This document shows, piece after piece, positions 1-8,527 of a stretch of DNA of 28,119 nt; within the stretch, counting starts at the first letter, position 1; the number at the start of each line of letters is the position of its first letter. The notes below the pieces were generated by a model. The model made no database searches, was not told the origin of the DNA, and saw nothing but the letters and a program-made list of their open reading frames with translations. Position numbers and translations under genes: made by a program. The DNA is from Fidelibacterota bacterium. GTDB lineage: Bacteria; Marinisomatota; Marinisomatia; Marinisomatales; TCS56. The stretch lies in contig DAOWAH010000003.1 of NCBI GenBank assembly GCA_030634675.1, forward strand, positions 1-28,119. Direction: 5' to 3'.

Positions 1-281
1 AATTGATTGCGGAAAATAAAATAGACCCGCTTAAAATCTAAATCAATATTGTATTTTAATCATGAGTCGGCCGCAATTGTGTGATTAATTTGGTTTGTTA
101 CATTCTGAATGCTGGTCGCCCGTTTTTCGAAAACGAAGATTTTTCCTCGGAGTAAGCTAATTGTGTAGAGCTACATTCACCAGAATTGCAGAATTGATCA
201 TGAGTCAGGCACCAAGTGCGTAATTAGACTACTAAATCAGATGCCAAATTAGTAAATTCAGTAACGTTTGAACTCGGTGGG

Positions 282-311
282 ATGACGCCTGGCTCAAATT
301 ATATTTATAAT
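282..311 (+). promoter_or_regulatory. Sigma70-like promoter of the citrate synthase gene
   Basis: The -10 box is a perfect TATAAT at 306-311. Eighteen bases upstream is ATGACG (282-287), a 4/6 match to TTGACA. Transcription would start near 318, giving a leader of about 44 nt with the ribosome binding site AAGGAG at 351-356, five bases before the ATG at 362. The downstream genes are on the same strand with short gaps, so this promoter probably serves all three TCA genes. Confidence 0.6.
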
Positions 312-322
312 CGGACAGGCGT
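285..322. promoter_or_regulatory. Inverted repeat framing the TCA promoter
   Basis: ACGCCTG at 285-291 is repeated in inverted orientation as CAGGCGT at 316-322. The left arm overlaps the putative -35 box and the right arm covers the expected transcription start. This geometry suits an operator bound by a dimeric regulator, but a chance 7-bp repeat or an mRNA-independent DNA palindrome cannot be excluded. Confidence 0.4.
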
Positions 323-361
323 TAAGACATCAAATTAATATACTAATACTAAGGAGTTATC

Positions 362-2065
362 ATGCCTACTTTTAAAGAGAAGCTTGGTCGTCTAGTGGAT
401 CCGATGAAAACTCGAATCGATCACCTTATTAAAAATTATGGTGATGTTAAAGTTTCAGACGTCACTATCAGCCAGATTTATGGTGGAACACGTGGTGTGA
501 AAAGTCTGATTTGTGAGACTTCCATGCTGGACCCTGATGAGGGAATTCGTTACCGTGGTCATAGTCTGCCTGAGCTAATCGAATTGTTGCCGAAAGTGAA
601 GGGCGGAAAGCAACCACTTCCCGAGGGTCTTTTTTATTTATTGATTACCGGTAATCTCCCCAAAGACAGCGATGTTGATGATATTCGAAATGAGTTTAAA
701 CAACGCAGTGCGGTTCCCAACTATGTTTTTGAAACATTAGATAGTCTACCTAAGGATATATCTCCCATGACCCAGTTGTCGGTGGGTATTCTTTCTTTGC
801 AAGGTACATCAGAATTTTCGAAGCAATTTCGCCTGGGCCGAGCCCGGCAGGACTTGTGGGAACCAGCACTTGAAGATAGTTTGAGCATTCTAGCTAAACT
901 TCCGACAATTGCCGCTTACATCTACCGCAGGACTTATAAAGATGGCAATCGCATTGAAGCTGATCCCAACCTTGATTGGGCCGCTAACCTGGCTCACATG
1001 ATGGGAATTGATGATAATGAAGTCTATGAAGTACTGCGCCTGTTCCTGTTCCTGCATGCTGATCATGAGGGAGGAAATGTAACCGCTCATACCGTCCAAT
1101 TGGTCGGGTCAACCCTATCTGATCCATTTTACGCTTTTTCAGCAGGGATGAATGGATTGGCGGGCCCGTTACATGGTATGGCTAATCAGCAGGTATTAAA
1201 CTGGATTTCTAAAATGCGCGAACATTTTGGTGGTGGTATTCCGGATAAAAAACAAATTGAAGAATATATCTGGAAAACATTAAATGCGGGCCGGTTAATT
1301 CCTGGCTTTGGTCATGCGGTTTTGCGTAAGACCGATCCGCGCTATACAGCATTACGTGAATTTGCCTTAGAAAATTTTCCGGAGGATGAACTGTTCCAGA
1401 TTGTGTCATCCCTGTATGAAGTTGTTCCGGATATTTTACGTATTCATGGTAAAGCTAAAAATCCCTGGCCCAATGTTGATGCCCATTCCGGGAGTGTATT
1501 GTATCATTATAATATTCGCGAATTCGATTTTTATACAGTATTGTTTGGCGTATCACGCGCTTTGGGTGTATTAAGTTGGTATGTCTGGGCTCGTTTGTTT
1601 GGAGCTACTCTTGAAAGGCCTAAATCGATCACAACGGAATATTTGGAAGGATTAGTTCTTAAATGGGATGATAGTATGAGCGTTGGCATTTTTGAGATTG
1701 ACAATGATCATAAAGCCATGATAGAACAACTGAAAAGTCTGATTGATGCCTACCATACAGGTAAGGCAGACCACTATATTATTGATTTATTTGGTTTCTT
1801 AGGACGGTATGTTGATAAGCATCTGACCCTGGAAGAGCATTATATGAAGAAATATAACTATCCCAATCTGGCGGAACACCGCCGACAGCATGAAGAATTC
1901 AAGGAATCATGCAAGCTGCTGAAAGAGGAATTTGAGACAAAAGGCGGCACAACGCGATTGGTTATTTTAATAAAACAGATGTTAGTTGATCACTTTACCG
2001 AGCATGTCAGGACTGTAGACAAGGAGATGGCCGAATATTTCAAAACAGTCAGTCAAGTTAGTTAA
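362..2065 (+). CDS. Citrate synthase with C-terminal bacteriohemerythrin domain
   Basis: Condenses acetyl-CoA with oxaloacetate to citrate, the entry step of the TCA cycle, in the cytoplasm. Residues 1 to about 430 are a full-length citrate synthase of the mitochondrial-like type. The three catalytic residues are visible as H271 (GPLHG), H318 (GFGHAV) and D373 (NVDAHSG), and the block GHAVLRKTDPRY is intact. Residues about 434-560 form a second complete domain of the bacteriohemerythrin family, beginning with LKWDDSMSVG. All seven di-iron ligands are present: H450, H487, E491, H506, H510, H548 and D553. The spacings H+4 to E, H+4 to H and H+5 to D match animal hemerythrins. The reading frame is continuous across the junction, with no stop and no second start with a good ribosome binding site, so this is a true fusion. 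Ordinary citrate synthases of this type are roughly 430-440 residues. AAGGAG at 351-356 supports the start. What the tail does (oxygen or NO sensing, oxygen delivery, iron storage) is inference. Confidence 0.95.
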   Translation: MPTFKEKLGRLVDPMKTRIDHLIKNYGDVKVSDVTISQIYGGTRGVKSLICETSMLDPDEGIRYRGHSLPELIELLPKVKGGKQPLPEGLFYLLITGNLPKDSDVDDIRNEFKQRSAVPNYVFETLDSLPKDISPMTQLSVGILSLQGTSEFSKQFRLGRARQDLWEPALEDSLSILAKLPTIAAYIYRRTYKDGNRIEADPNLDWAANLAHMMGIDDNEVYEVLRLFLFLHADHEGGNVTAHTVQLVGSTLSDPFYAFSAGMNGLAGPLHGMANQQVLNWISKMREHFGGGIPDKKQIEEYIWKTLNAGRLIPGFGHAVLRKTDPRYTALREFALENFPEDELFQIVSSLYEVVPDILRIHGKAKNPWPNVDAHSGSVLYHYNIREFDFYTVLFGVSRALGVLSWYVWARLFGATLERPKSITTEYLEGLVLKWDDSMSVGIFEIDNDHKAMIEQLKSLIDAYHTGKADHYIIDLFGFLGRYVDKHLTLEEHYMKKYNYPNLAEHRRQHEEFKESCKLLKEEFETKGGTTRLVILIKQMLVDHFTEHVRTVDKEMAEYFKTVSQVS

Positions 2066-2142
2066 TTACAATTCGACTAGCTAAAAGAATAATTCGCAAA
2101 TAATTTATTCCAGGTGCCTTTTAGTTTTCGATTAGGAGTTAT

Positions 2143-4389
2143 ATGAATCGCAAGTTTTACAATAATCTAAAAATGGCGCAAGATAAGGTTCATGAAATCC
2201 TTGCCTGTCCGCTTACCTTGAGTGAAAAAATTCTGTATGCTCATTTGTTTACTACCACTACCCGTGCGCTTGCACGCGGTACGGAGTATGCTGAACTGCG
2301 CCCGGATCGGGTTGCCATGCAAGACGCCACGGCCCAAATGGCTTTGCTGCAGTTCATGATGGCGGGACGCCGGCGCGTTACCGTTCCATCATCTGTTCAT
2401 TGTGATCACCTGATTCGGGCTAAAGACGGCGCCGATCTGGATTTGCAGGCGGCGCTCAATCAAAATAATGAAGTGTATCAATTTCTGGAAAGTGTTTCGC
2501 GGAAATACGGCTTGGATTTCTGGAAACCAGGCGCCGGGATCATCCATCAGGTAGTACTGGAAAATTACGCTTTCCCTGGTGGATTGATTATCGGTACTGA
2601 CTCCCATACGGTCAATGGAGGCGGTTTGGGAATGCTCGCCATTGGTGTCGGGGGCGCCGATGCCGTAGATGTGATGGTTGGCATGCCCTGGGAATTACTG
2701 TGGCCGCACGTACTGGGGGTGAAACTCACCGGTAAATTATCGGGCTGGACAGCCCCCAAAGATGTGATTCTAAAACTGGCCGGGTTGGTCTCTGCTAAAG
2801 GTGGAACCGGGTATATTGTTGAATATTTCGGTGAGGGTGCCCAATCAATATCTGCTACCGGTAAAGCCACAATCTGTAATATGGGGGCCGAGATTGGTGC
2901 AACTACATCCATATTTCCCTATGATCAGCGAATGCAGGCTTACCTGGAAGCTACTGGTCGTAATGATATCGTTGCACTAACCGCAGATATGCCGGAATAT
3001 CTGACCGCTGATCCGCAAGTATTGGCTGCTCCTGAGGAATTTTATGATAAGGTAATTGAAATTAATCTCGATACACTTGAACCGTATTTAAATGGACCGT
3101 TTACACCGGATCGGGCCTGGCCGATTTCGGAAATTAAAACGGCTGTTGAAAAAGAGACTTTCCCCGATAGGATCAGCGCCGGACTCATCGGTAGTTGTAC
3201 CAATTCCAGTTACGAAGATATAGAACGCTGTGTGAGCGTGATTAAGCAAGCTCTGAGTCACGGTTTGAAAGCCCAAACTGAATTTTATATCACTCCCGGA
3301 TCGGAACAGATCCGTGCCACAATGGGAAAATACGGTCACACGGATATCCTGACCGAATTTGGTGGTAGGGTGTTAGCCAATGCCTGCGGACCCTGTATCG
3401 GTATGTGGAACCGGGTCGATGCTGATAAAGAAGAGCGAAATACGATCGTTACTTCGTATAACCGCAATTTTGCTCGCCGGAATGATGGTAATCCCAACAC
3501 ACTGGCCTTTGTTAGCAGTCCTGAAACGGTGACGGCTCTGGCAATCGCTGGTCGCCTTTCCTTTAATCCAGCCCAGGATACAATACTTAATAACAAAGGT
3601 GAAGAAGTTAAACTGCTGCCGCCCAGCGGACCGGAACTGCCCGTCAATGGTTTTGCTTCCAGTGAGAGTGGATTAGTTAAACCGCCGATTGACGGAAGTG
3701 CTATCGATATAAACATTGCCAGCGATAGCCAACGTCTGCAAACGCTGACACCTTTTTCACCATGGAATGGTAATGATCTGACCGATCTCATAGTTCTAAT
3801 GAAAGTGCGGGGTAAATGCACCACCGATCACATTTCCATGGCCGGACCCTGGTTGCGTTTCAGAGGACATCTGGACAACATTTCTGACAACTTATTTTTG
3901 GGAGCAGTCAATAGTGAAACCGGCGATCCGGGCCAGACTCGCAATCAGATAACCGGTGAATATACTGATATTTCCCAAGTGGCTCGGGATTATCGGAAGC
4001 GTGGGATGGACTGGGTAGTTATCGGTGAAGAAAATTATGGTGAAGGTTCCAGCCGCGAACATGCCGCAATGGAACCACGTCATCTTGGTGCACGGGCAAT
4101 TATTGTGAAAAGTTTTGCCCGTATTCATGAAACCAATTTAAAGAAACAAGGTCTGCTGGCTCTGACATTTACCGATCCTGCCGATTATGATAAAATTGAA
4201 CCGAATGACCGCATAAGCATTATTGGTTTGACCGACTTTACTCCGGGCAGCCGATTATCCCTGAAAATAATTCACGATAATGGTTCCAGCAACAATTGTT
4301 CATTAAATCACACCTATAATAAACGGCAGATTGATTGGTTCAAGGCTGGTAGCGCCTTGAATTTTATTGCTCAGCAGTTGAATACTTAA
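2143..4389 (+). CDS. Aconitate hydratase (aconitase)
   Basis: Isomerises citrate to isocitrate through cis-aconitate, using a [4Fe-4S] cluster. The 748-residue length and sequence match the mitochondrial aconitase type. Cluster ligands are C352 (GSCTNS), C415 and C418 (CGPCIG). The C-terminal swivel domain has the [15 protein letters not shown] block (about 628-642) with the catalytic serine. The early block [13 protein letters not shown] (about 151-163) is also intact. The gene lies 77 bp after the citrate synthase and has its own TAGGAG ribosome binding site ending six bases before the ATG. The gap between the two holds a 7-bp inverted repeat (2081-2087 and 2118-2124) of unknown meaning. 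Probably co-transcribed with its neighbours. Confidence 0.96.
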   Translation: MNRKFYNNLKMAQDKVHEILACPLTLSEKILYAHLFTTTTRALARGTEYAELRPDRVAMQDATAQMALLQFMMAGRRRVTVPSSVHCDHLIRAKDGADLDLQAALNQNNEVYQFLESVSRKYGLDFWKPGAGIIHQVVLENYAFPGGLIIGTDSHTVNGGGLGMLAIGVGGADAVDVMVGMPWELLWPHVLGVKLTGKLSGWTAPKDVILKLAGLVSAKGGTGYIVEYFGEGAQSISATGKATICNMGAEIGATTSIFPYDQRMQAYLEATGRNDIVALTADMPEYLTADPQVLAAPEEFYDKVIEINLDTLEPYLNGPFTPDRAWPISEIKTAVEKETFPDRISAGLIGSCTNSSYEDIERCVSVIKQALSHGLKAQTEFYITPGSEQIRATMGKYGHTDILTEFGGRVLANACGPCIGMWNRVDADKEERNTIVTSYNRNFARRNDGNPNTLAFVSSPETVTALAIAGRLSFNPAQDTILNNKGEEVKLLPPSGPELPVNGFASSESGLVKPPIDGSAIDINIASDSQRLQTLTPFSPWNGNDLTDLIVLMKVRGKCTTDHISMAGPWLRFRGHLDNISDNLFLGAVNSETGDPGQTRNQITGEYTDISQVARDYRKRGMDWVVIGEENYGEGSSREHAAMEPRHLGARAIIVKSFARIHETNLKKQGLLALTFTDPADYDKIEPNDRISIIGLTDFTPGSRLSLKIIHDNGSSNNCSLNHTYNKRQIDWFKAGSALNFIAQQLNT

Positions 4390-4421
4390 TAAAATTTATT
4401 TCTTAATGATCGAGGAGAATC

Positions 4422-5672
4422 ATGCCACAATTTGATAAAATAAAAATTCCAGCCGATGGAAAGCGAATTACTTGGAAAGACAATGCATTGGAAATACCGG
4501 ATTATCCCATAATTCCGGTAATTGAAGGGGATGGTATCGGTCCCGATATTATGTGTGCCGCCCGAAGGGTGCTGGATGCAGCGGTGAATAAAATATATAG
4601 TGGGCGAAAAAAAATCGCATGGATGGATATATATGCTGGTGACAGTGCGGCGGCAAGGTATGCCGGAAATGTTTTACCGGACGAAACAGTGGCAGCAATT
4701 CAATATTATCACGTGAGTTTGAAAGGTCCCCTGACCACGCCCGTGGGTGGTGGTTTTCGCAGCCTGAATGTTTCCTTACGTCAGATGATGGATCTGTATG
4801 CTTGTGTGCGTCCGGTGAACTACTTCGCTGGCGTCCCCAGTCCGGTCCGGGCACCTCAGAAAATGGATGTGGTTATCTTCCGTGAAAATACCGAGGACGT
4901 CTATGCTGGTATTGAGTGGGCCGAAGGTTCGCCGGAAGCAGTAAAAGTTATCCAGTTTCTTAAAGATACTTTCGGGACCGCTATTCGTATCGATTCTGGT
5001 ATTGGGATTAAACCAATTAGTATTACCGGAACCAAACGACTGGTGCGGATGGCGATCCAGTATGCTATCAAACATGAGCGCCCTTCTGTTACTATAGTGC
5101 ATAAAGGTAACATCATGAAATTCACGGAAGGTGCTTTCCGGGATTGGGGCTATGAAGTTGCACGGGAAGAATTCGCCGATCAGACAATCACCGAAGATGA
5201 ACTGTGGTCAAAACATGACGGGCAAGTGCCCGCCGGAAAAATCGTGATCAAGGATCGGATCGCCGATTCCATGTTGCAGCAAATTCTGACTCGCACTGAT
5301 GAATACGATGTAATTGCCACCCCCAACCTAAATGGCGATTATCTTTCCGATGCCTGCGCTGCCCAAGTCGGTGGATTGGGTCTGGCACCAGGTGCGAATA
5401 TTGGTAATAAAGTAGCTCTGTTTGAAGCCACCCACGGCACCGCCCCTAAATATGCCAATCAGGATAAGGTGAACCCCAGTTCGGTTTTGCTTTCGGGCGT
5501 GATGATGCTTGAGCATCTGGGCTGGCAAGAAGCGTCTGACGCGGTGGTGGCGGCAGTGAGCAAAACCATCCGGCAGAAAAAAGTGACCTACGATCTGGCC
5601 CGGTTGATGGGAGATACTGACCCGATCAAAACATCCGAGTATGCTACTGCAATCATAGCTAATATTGCTTGA
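4422..5672 (+). CDS. icd: Isocitrate dehydrogenase, NADP-dependent
   Basis: Oxidatively decarboxylates isocitrate to 2-oxoglutarate. The 416 residues align along their length with the homodimeric E. coli-type enzyme. Substrate residues are S114, N116, R120, R130 and R154, catalytic Y161 and K228, and metal-binding D306/D310. The cofactor site reads K343-Y344 with Y390 and R394, the combination known to select NADP; NAD-dependent relatives carry other residues there. S114 corresponds to the serine phosphorylated by AceK in E. coli, but no aceK gene is in this window. The start follows GAGGAG, four bases before the ATG, 32 bp after the aconitase stop. This completes an ordered citrate-to-2-oxoglutarate block. 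The downstream gene is convergent, so the transcript probably ends after this gene, although I see no clear terminator. Confidence 0.96.
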   Translation: MPQFDKIKIPADGKRITWKDNALEIPDYPIIPVIEGDGIGPDIMCAARRVLDAAVNKIYSGRKKIAWMDIYAGDSAAARYAGNVLPDETVAAIQYYHVSLKGPLTTPVGGGFRSLNVSLRQMMDLYACVRPVNYFAGVPSPVRAPQKMDVVIFRENTEDVYAGIEWAEGSPEAVKVIQFLKDTFGTAIRIDSGIGIKPISITGTKRLVRMAIQYAIKHERPSVTIVHKGNIMKFTEGAFRDWGYEVAREEFADQTITEDELWSKHDGQVPAGKIVIKDRIADSMLQQILTRTDEYDVIATPNLNGDYLSDACAAQVGGLGLAPGANIGNKVALFEATHGTAPKYANQDKVNPSSVLLSGVMMLEHLGWQEASDAVVAAVSKTIRQKKVTYDLARLMGDTDPIKTSEYATAIIANIA

Positions 5673-5788
5673 TCAAAGACCCTAAAATAGTTTAACTATA
5701 TTTCAAGTAGACGGAAGCATCATCCTGACGTGGTAGGATCAGGTTGTTAGCGTATTTGAAGCGGCAGATAATAAATTTTGATTCTGAA

Positions 5789-6424
5789 TTAAGCTGTAAT
5801 CCGCCAGGAAAATGAATCGGTCAAATTACTGTAGATTTCAATTTCATCACCAATATTGAGGGATCCGACTCCGGCCGGTGTACCGGTGTAGATCAAATCG
5901 CCGATTTCGAATTTCCAGACAGTACTGATAGCCAACAGTATTTCCGGAATACTAAACAGCATATTGCTGGTGTTACCAACTTGTCGCTCTTGTCCGTTTA
6001 CCCGGCAGCCAAATGAAATTGTTTCCAGGTCAACCTGATCATTGTAAGGTAATAAATCACCGATAGGGGCACTGTTTTCAAATGCTTTGGCCTTTTCCCA
6101 GGGCAGACCTTTTTGTTTTAAACCGGATTGTACATCGCGCAGGGTCAGGTCAAGGCCAACAGTGATAGCGGCAATGAAGCTCGGCGCTTCTTCCAGAGAC
6201 AGGATAGAACCACTTTTCCCGATTTGCACTACGATTTCTACTTCATGGTGCAGATCTTGCCCATGTTTTGGATAATGGATTGGTGAATCCGGTTGTACCA
6301 GGCAAGAAACTGGTTTCATAAAAATTACCGGTTCGGCGGGACGCTGATTGGAAAGTTCGTTAATATGATCCAAATAATTTCGGCCGATACAGAAGATACG
6401 CGTCGACTGGACGGTTGGTGTCAT
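5789..6424 (-). CDS. FAH-family hydrolase, FAHD1-like (acylpyruvase / oxaloacetate decarboxylase)
   Basis: A 211-residue member of the fumarylacetoacetate hydrolase superfamily, the short type close to FAHD1 and bacterial YcgM. Metal ligands are E61, E63 (HHEVEIVV) and D92 (GLDLTLRD). H20 and E23 in GRNYLDHINE correspond to the catalytic His-Glu pair of FAHD1. The blocks GLPWEKAKAFENSAP and GTPAGVG are typical. FAHD1 hydrolyses acylpyruvates and decarboxylates oxaloacetate; some relatives act on ring-cleavage products or tautomerise oxaloacetate, so the exact substrate is uncertain. The gene follows the CruF-like gene by 10 bp and is the last of a probable minus-strand operon. Its position beside the citrate synthase block makes oxaloacetate an attractive substrate, but that is inference. 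Confidence 0.88.
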   Translation of the reverse strand: MTPTVQSTRIFCIGRNYLDHINELSNQRPAEPVIFMKPVSCLVQPDSPIHYPKHGQDLHHEVEIVVQIGKSGSILSLEEAPSFIAAITVGLDLTLRDVQSGLKQKGLPWEKAKAFENSAPIGDLLPYNDQVDLETISFGCRVNGQERQVGNTSNMLFSIPEILLAISTVWKFEIGDLIYTGTPAGVGSLNIGDEIEIYSNLTDSFSWRITA

Positions 6425-6434
6425 AAATTAGCCC

Positions 6435-7214
6435 CTACACTATTTTCATTAGGCTGATCGTCAAAGATACAATCGCTGTAATTATGGCGATGGTTCCCGG
6501 AATTTTCAATTGTCGTTCGAAACAAACCCTCCCGGCAGCAGCAGCTAATAAGGCAAACCCAAAGGTTGGTGCAAATACGAACCACCGGGATAGGTCATTC
6601 ATCTGTAGTTCCGGTCGTAATGCATAAGTAAAGCTCAGGATAATGATCAGCGTTGTGACGAACCACCCTCTGAAATTTGAGAAGGGCACGCCATAGAACC
6701 GACCTGGTTTTTCCCAGGACCACCGTCCTTCGTGAACAGCAATCGGGTCCAAAATAACATCCAGCAAGGTCACTAAAGCAGGTGTCAATAACAATACTGG
6801 AATCCCGATTTCAAAATTGCCGGTATTAAAATCGGCAGTAAAACAAATGGCTGTCCACATCCCGGTATATACTAATCCGCACCAGGCCAGGGGGTAGCAG
6901 AGGGGTACACCAAGAATGGATGGCAAGGGACAGGCCAGGTCGGTGTATTTGAATTTTCCGGTCAACCAGCCGGTGTTGGTCCCAATGATCTCAAGGGTAG
7001 CGCTAAGAATCACACTGATTGCAATGAAACTGATCATGTTAATAAATCCCATTGTCAGTATACCATGTATCAGAAAAAACCCAGTAAACAATATTACTTG
7101 GATCATCCTGAATCGTTCGGCATGCGCATAGCTGTTACGTTTTTCGATCATTCGATAGGCAAACAGAACTGATATTATCAGGAGGAAATAAGCAGTCAGG
7201 AGCAGGTTAATCAT
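6435..7214 (-). CDS. cruF: CruF-family carotenoid hydratase (DUF422), integral membrane
   Basis: A 259-residue membrane protein with about six to seven hydrophobic segments. Diagnostic blocks of the DUF422/CruF family are visible: LEIIGTNTGWLTGKFKY (74-90) and DPIAV..GRWSW...GRFYGVPFSNFRGW (156-184). Characterised CruF enzymes hydrate the 1,2 double bond at the psi end of acyclic or monocyclic carotenoids. The gene begins 50 bp after the geranylgeranyl-reductase-family gene and ends 10 bp before the FAHD1-like gene. No other carotenoid gene (phytoene synthase, desaturase, glycosyltransferase) is in the window, so the substrate is not fixed. The family assignment is firm; the precise reaction is inferred. 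Confidence 0.85.
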   Translation of the reverse strand: MINLLLTAYFLLIISVLFAYRMIEKRNSYAHAERFRMIQVILFTGFFLIHGILTMGFINMISFIAISVILSATLEIIGTNTGWLTGKFKYTDLACPLPSILGVPLCYPLAWCGLVYTGMWTAICFTADFNTGNFEIGIPVLLLTPALVTLLDVILDPIAVHEGRWSWEKPGRFYGVPFSNFRGWFVTTLIIILSFTYALRPELQMNDLSRWFVFAPTFGFALLAAAAGRVCFERQLKIPGTIAIITAIVSLTISLMKIV

Positions 7215-7264
7215 TTGACGAAAGGAATCCTAAATTTATCGGTAACACAAGTACTGCCTGCCGT

Positions 7265-8422
7265 TCACATTTTGAAATTAGATGAGATTGAACTAAATAA
7301 TTTTTCCATTATTGTTTTATTATTTTGAACTTTACGAAACACCCATTCCAATCGCGCTGGTGATGATGATAAGACACGTCTCAAAAAAAGAGATCGTCTA
7401 ATGACCCTGTAGATTTCGGACTTACAGCGTTTTTCATATTCCTGAAGAGAGGCTAATGTACAATCATTTGTTGTTAAAGCATCGTGGATTACTTCTCCTG
7501 CAATTATACCGGAATGAAGGGCATTGCGTATTCCTTCCCCGCTGAGCGGGTCCATTAGGGTGGCCGCATCCCCGACCAACACGGCGCCATTGAATGCAAC
7601 CGGTTTTAATTTTATTTCCGCCAGATGGTAGAACCAGGCTTTTGCATTTACGACCTGATGGTCCTGAGCTAATCGCTCTCTGATGTGCTCATGTTGCAGG
7701 AACTTATCCAGCAGATCCTGTAAACTTGAATCGAGCGATTGATAAGCAGATATGTAGAGACCCAGCCCAATATTGGCTGTTGTTGGACCGGTAGGGAAAA
7801 TCCAACCGTAACTGGGAAAGATTTCCTTTAGAAAATAATACTCTGCACACCCTGTAACTGTCTCTAATCCTGATATGTAACCCCGAATTCCGATTAATTT
7901 ACTATTAGTATTTGTCTGATTTTGGTGCAGAGAACGGGAGACTATTGAATTTGACCCGTCAGCGCCCACGACGACTCGTGCCGTAATATCCTGACCGGAT
8001 TGCAGTAGAATTCCGTTAATCTTGCTATTATGTTTGCTAACACCACTAACCCGGTCGGTTAAAAACTTGGCTCCTGAACTCAGGGCCTGTTGTTGCAGCA
8101 GGTAATCGAATTCTCGCCGAGGAGCAATATAAAAACCGGTCCGACTGCCCTTTGGTGTAAAACTGAAATCCAGCGCCATATTGTTAGGTGAAACAACACG
8201 CATAGCATTAATCTGATTGAAACCGGCTATCCTGATTTTTTCATCTAACCCAAGTTGGTTTAAAAGTTGGACTGAACCGGGTGGAATGCCATCACCGCAT
8301 ACTTTATCACGGGGAAATTTATGTTGATCGATTAATAAAACATCATGCCCCCGATTTGCCAGAATGATGGCAGTTGCCGAACCGGCAGGACCGGCACCAA
8401 CTATTATTACGTCGTGTTGCAT
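7265..8422 (-). CDS. Geranylgeranyl reductase family FAD-dependent oxidoreductase
   Basis: A 385-residue flavoprotein of the geranylgeranyl reductase family, which saturates double bonds of polyprenyl chains. The N-terminal Rossmann motif GAGPAG lies at 9-14. KVCGDG (41-45, with C42), the SYGWIFP block (204-210) and the second FAD motif GDAATLMDPLSGEGI (284-298) are all typical. Start: the ATG at 8422 puts the FAD motif at the usual distance, but no clear ribosome binding site precedes it; TATAAT lies immediately before the ATG. Its neighbour is a CruF-type carotenoid enzyme, so the substrate may be a carotenoid precursor, a quinone side chain or a lipid chain. Many members annotated this way have unknown substrates. 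Confidence 0.85.
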   Translation of the reverse strand: MQHDVIIVGAGPAGSATAIILANRGHDVLLIDQHKFPRDKVCGDGIPPGSVQLLNQLGLDEKIRIAGFNQINAMRVVSPNNMALDFSFTPKGSRTGFYIAPRREFDYLLQQQALSSGAKFLTDRVSGVSKHNSKINGILLQSGQDITARVVVGADGSNSIVSRSLHQNQTNTNSKLIGIRGYISGLETVTGCAEYYFLKEIFPSYGWIFPTGPTTANIGLGLYISAYQSLDSSLQDLLDKFLQHEHIRERLAQDHQVVNAKAWFYHLAEIKLKPVAFNGAVLVGDAATLMDPLSGEGIRNALHSGIIAGEVIHDALTTNDCTLASLQEYEKRCKSEIYRVIRRSLFLRRVLSSSPARLEWVFRKVQNNKTIMEKLFSSISSNFKM

Positions 8423-8527
8423 TATATAATATTAGAAAGGCTTGAAATATTTAACACAGGATTTTCTAACTGGTCAGATCAGTAAAAATAAAAGCGGAGC
8501 CTGAATTTGCAAACCCCGTTAAAATCG

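Larger units (their letters stand above)
1..361. other. Leader/intergenic region upstream of the TCA genes
   Basis: I see no convincing gene here. At 121-135 there is a perfect 6-bp inverted repeat (CGTTTT / AAAACG, 3-nt loop) followed by AAGATTTTT, which could be a weak terminator for a gene upstream of the window. Two stretches starting at about 60 and 198 share the ten bases ATCATGAGTC and then look only loosely alike. The promoter of the citrate synthase gene and its flanking inverted repeat lie at 282-322 and are listed separately. Confidence 0.5.

Noticed and set aside
60..229. A direct repeat (ATCATGAGTC at about 60 and 198) as a regulatory element
   Set aside because: Only ten bases are identical and the rest aligns poorly; too weak without comparison to relatives.
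3336..3824. A 162-codon open frame antisense to aconitase, and similar antisense frames across other genes
   Set aside because: These are mirror frames of well-conserved coding sequence with no independent start signals.
5673..5788. A terminator between icd and the FAHD1-like gene
   Set aside because: Only 5-bp inverted repeats (around 5722-5740) without a T-run are present, not enough to call.
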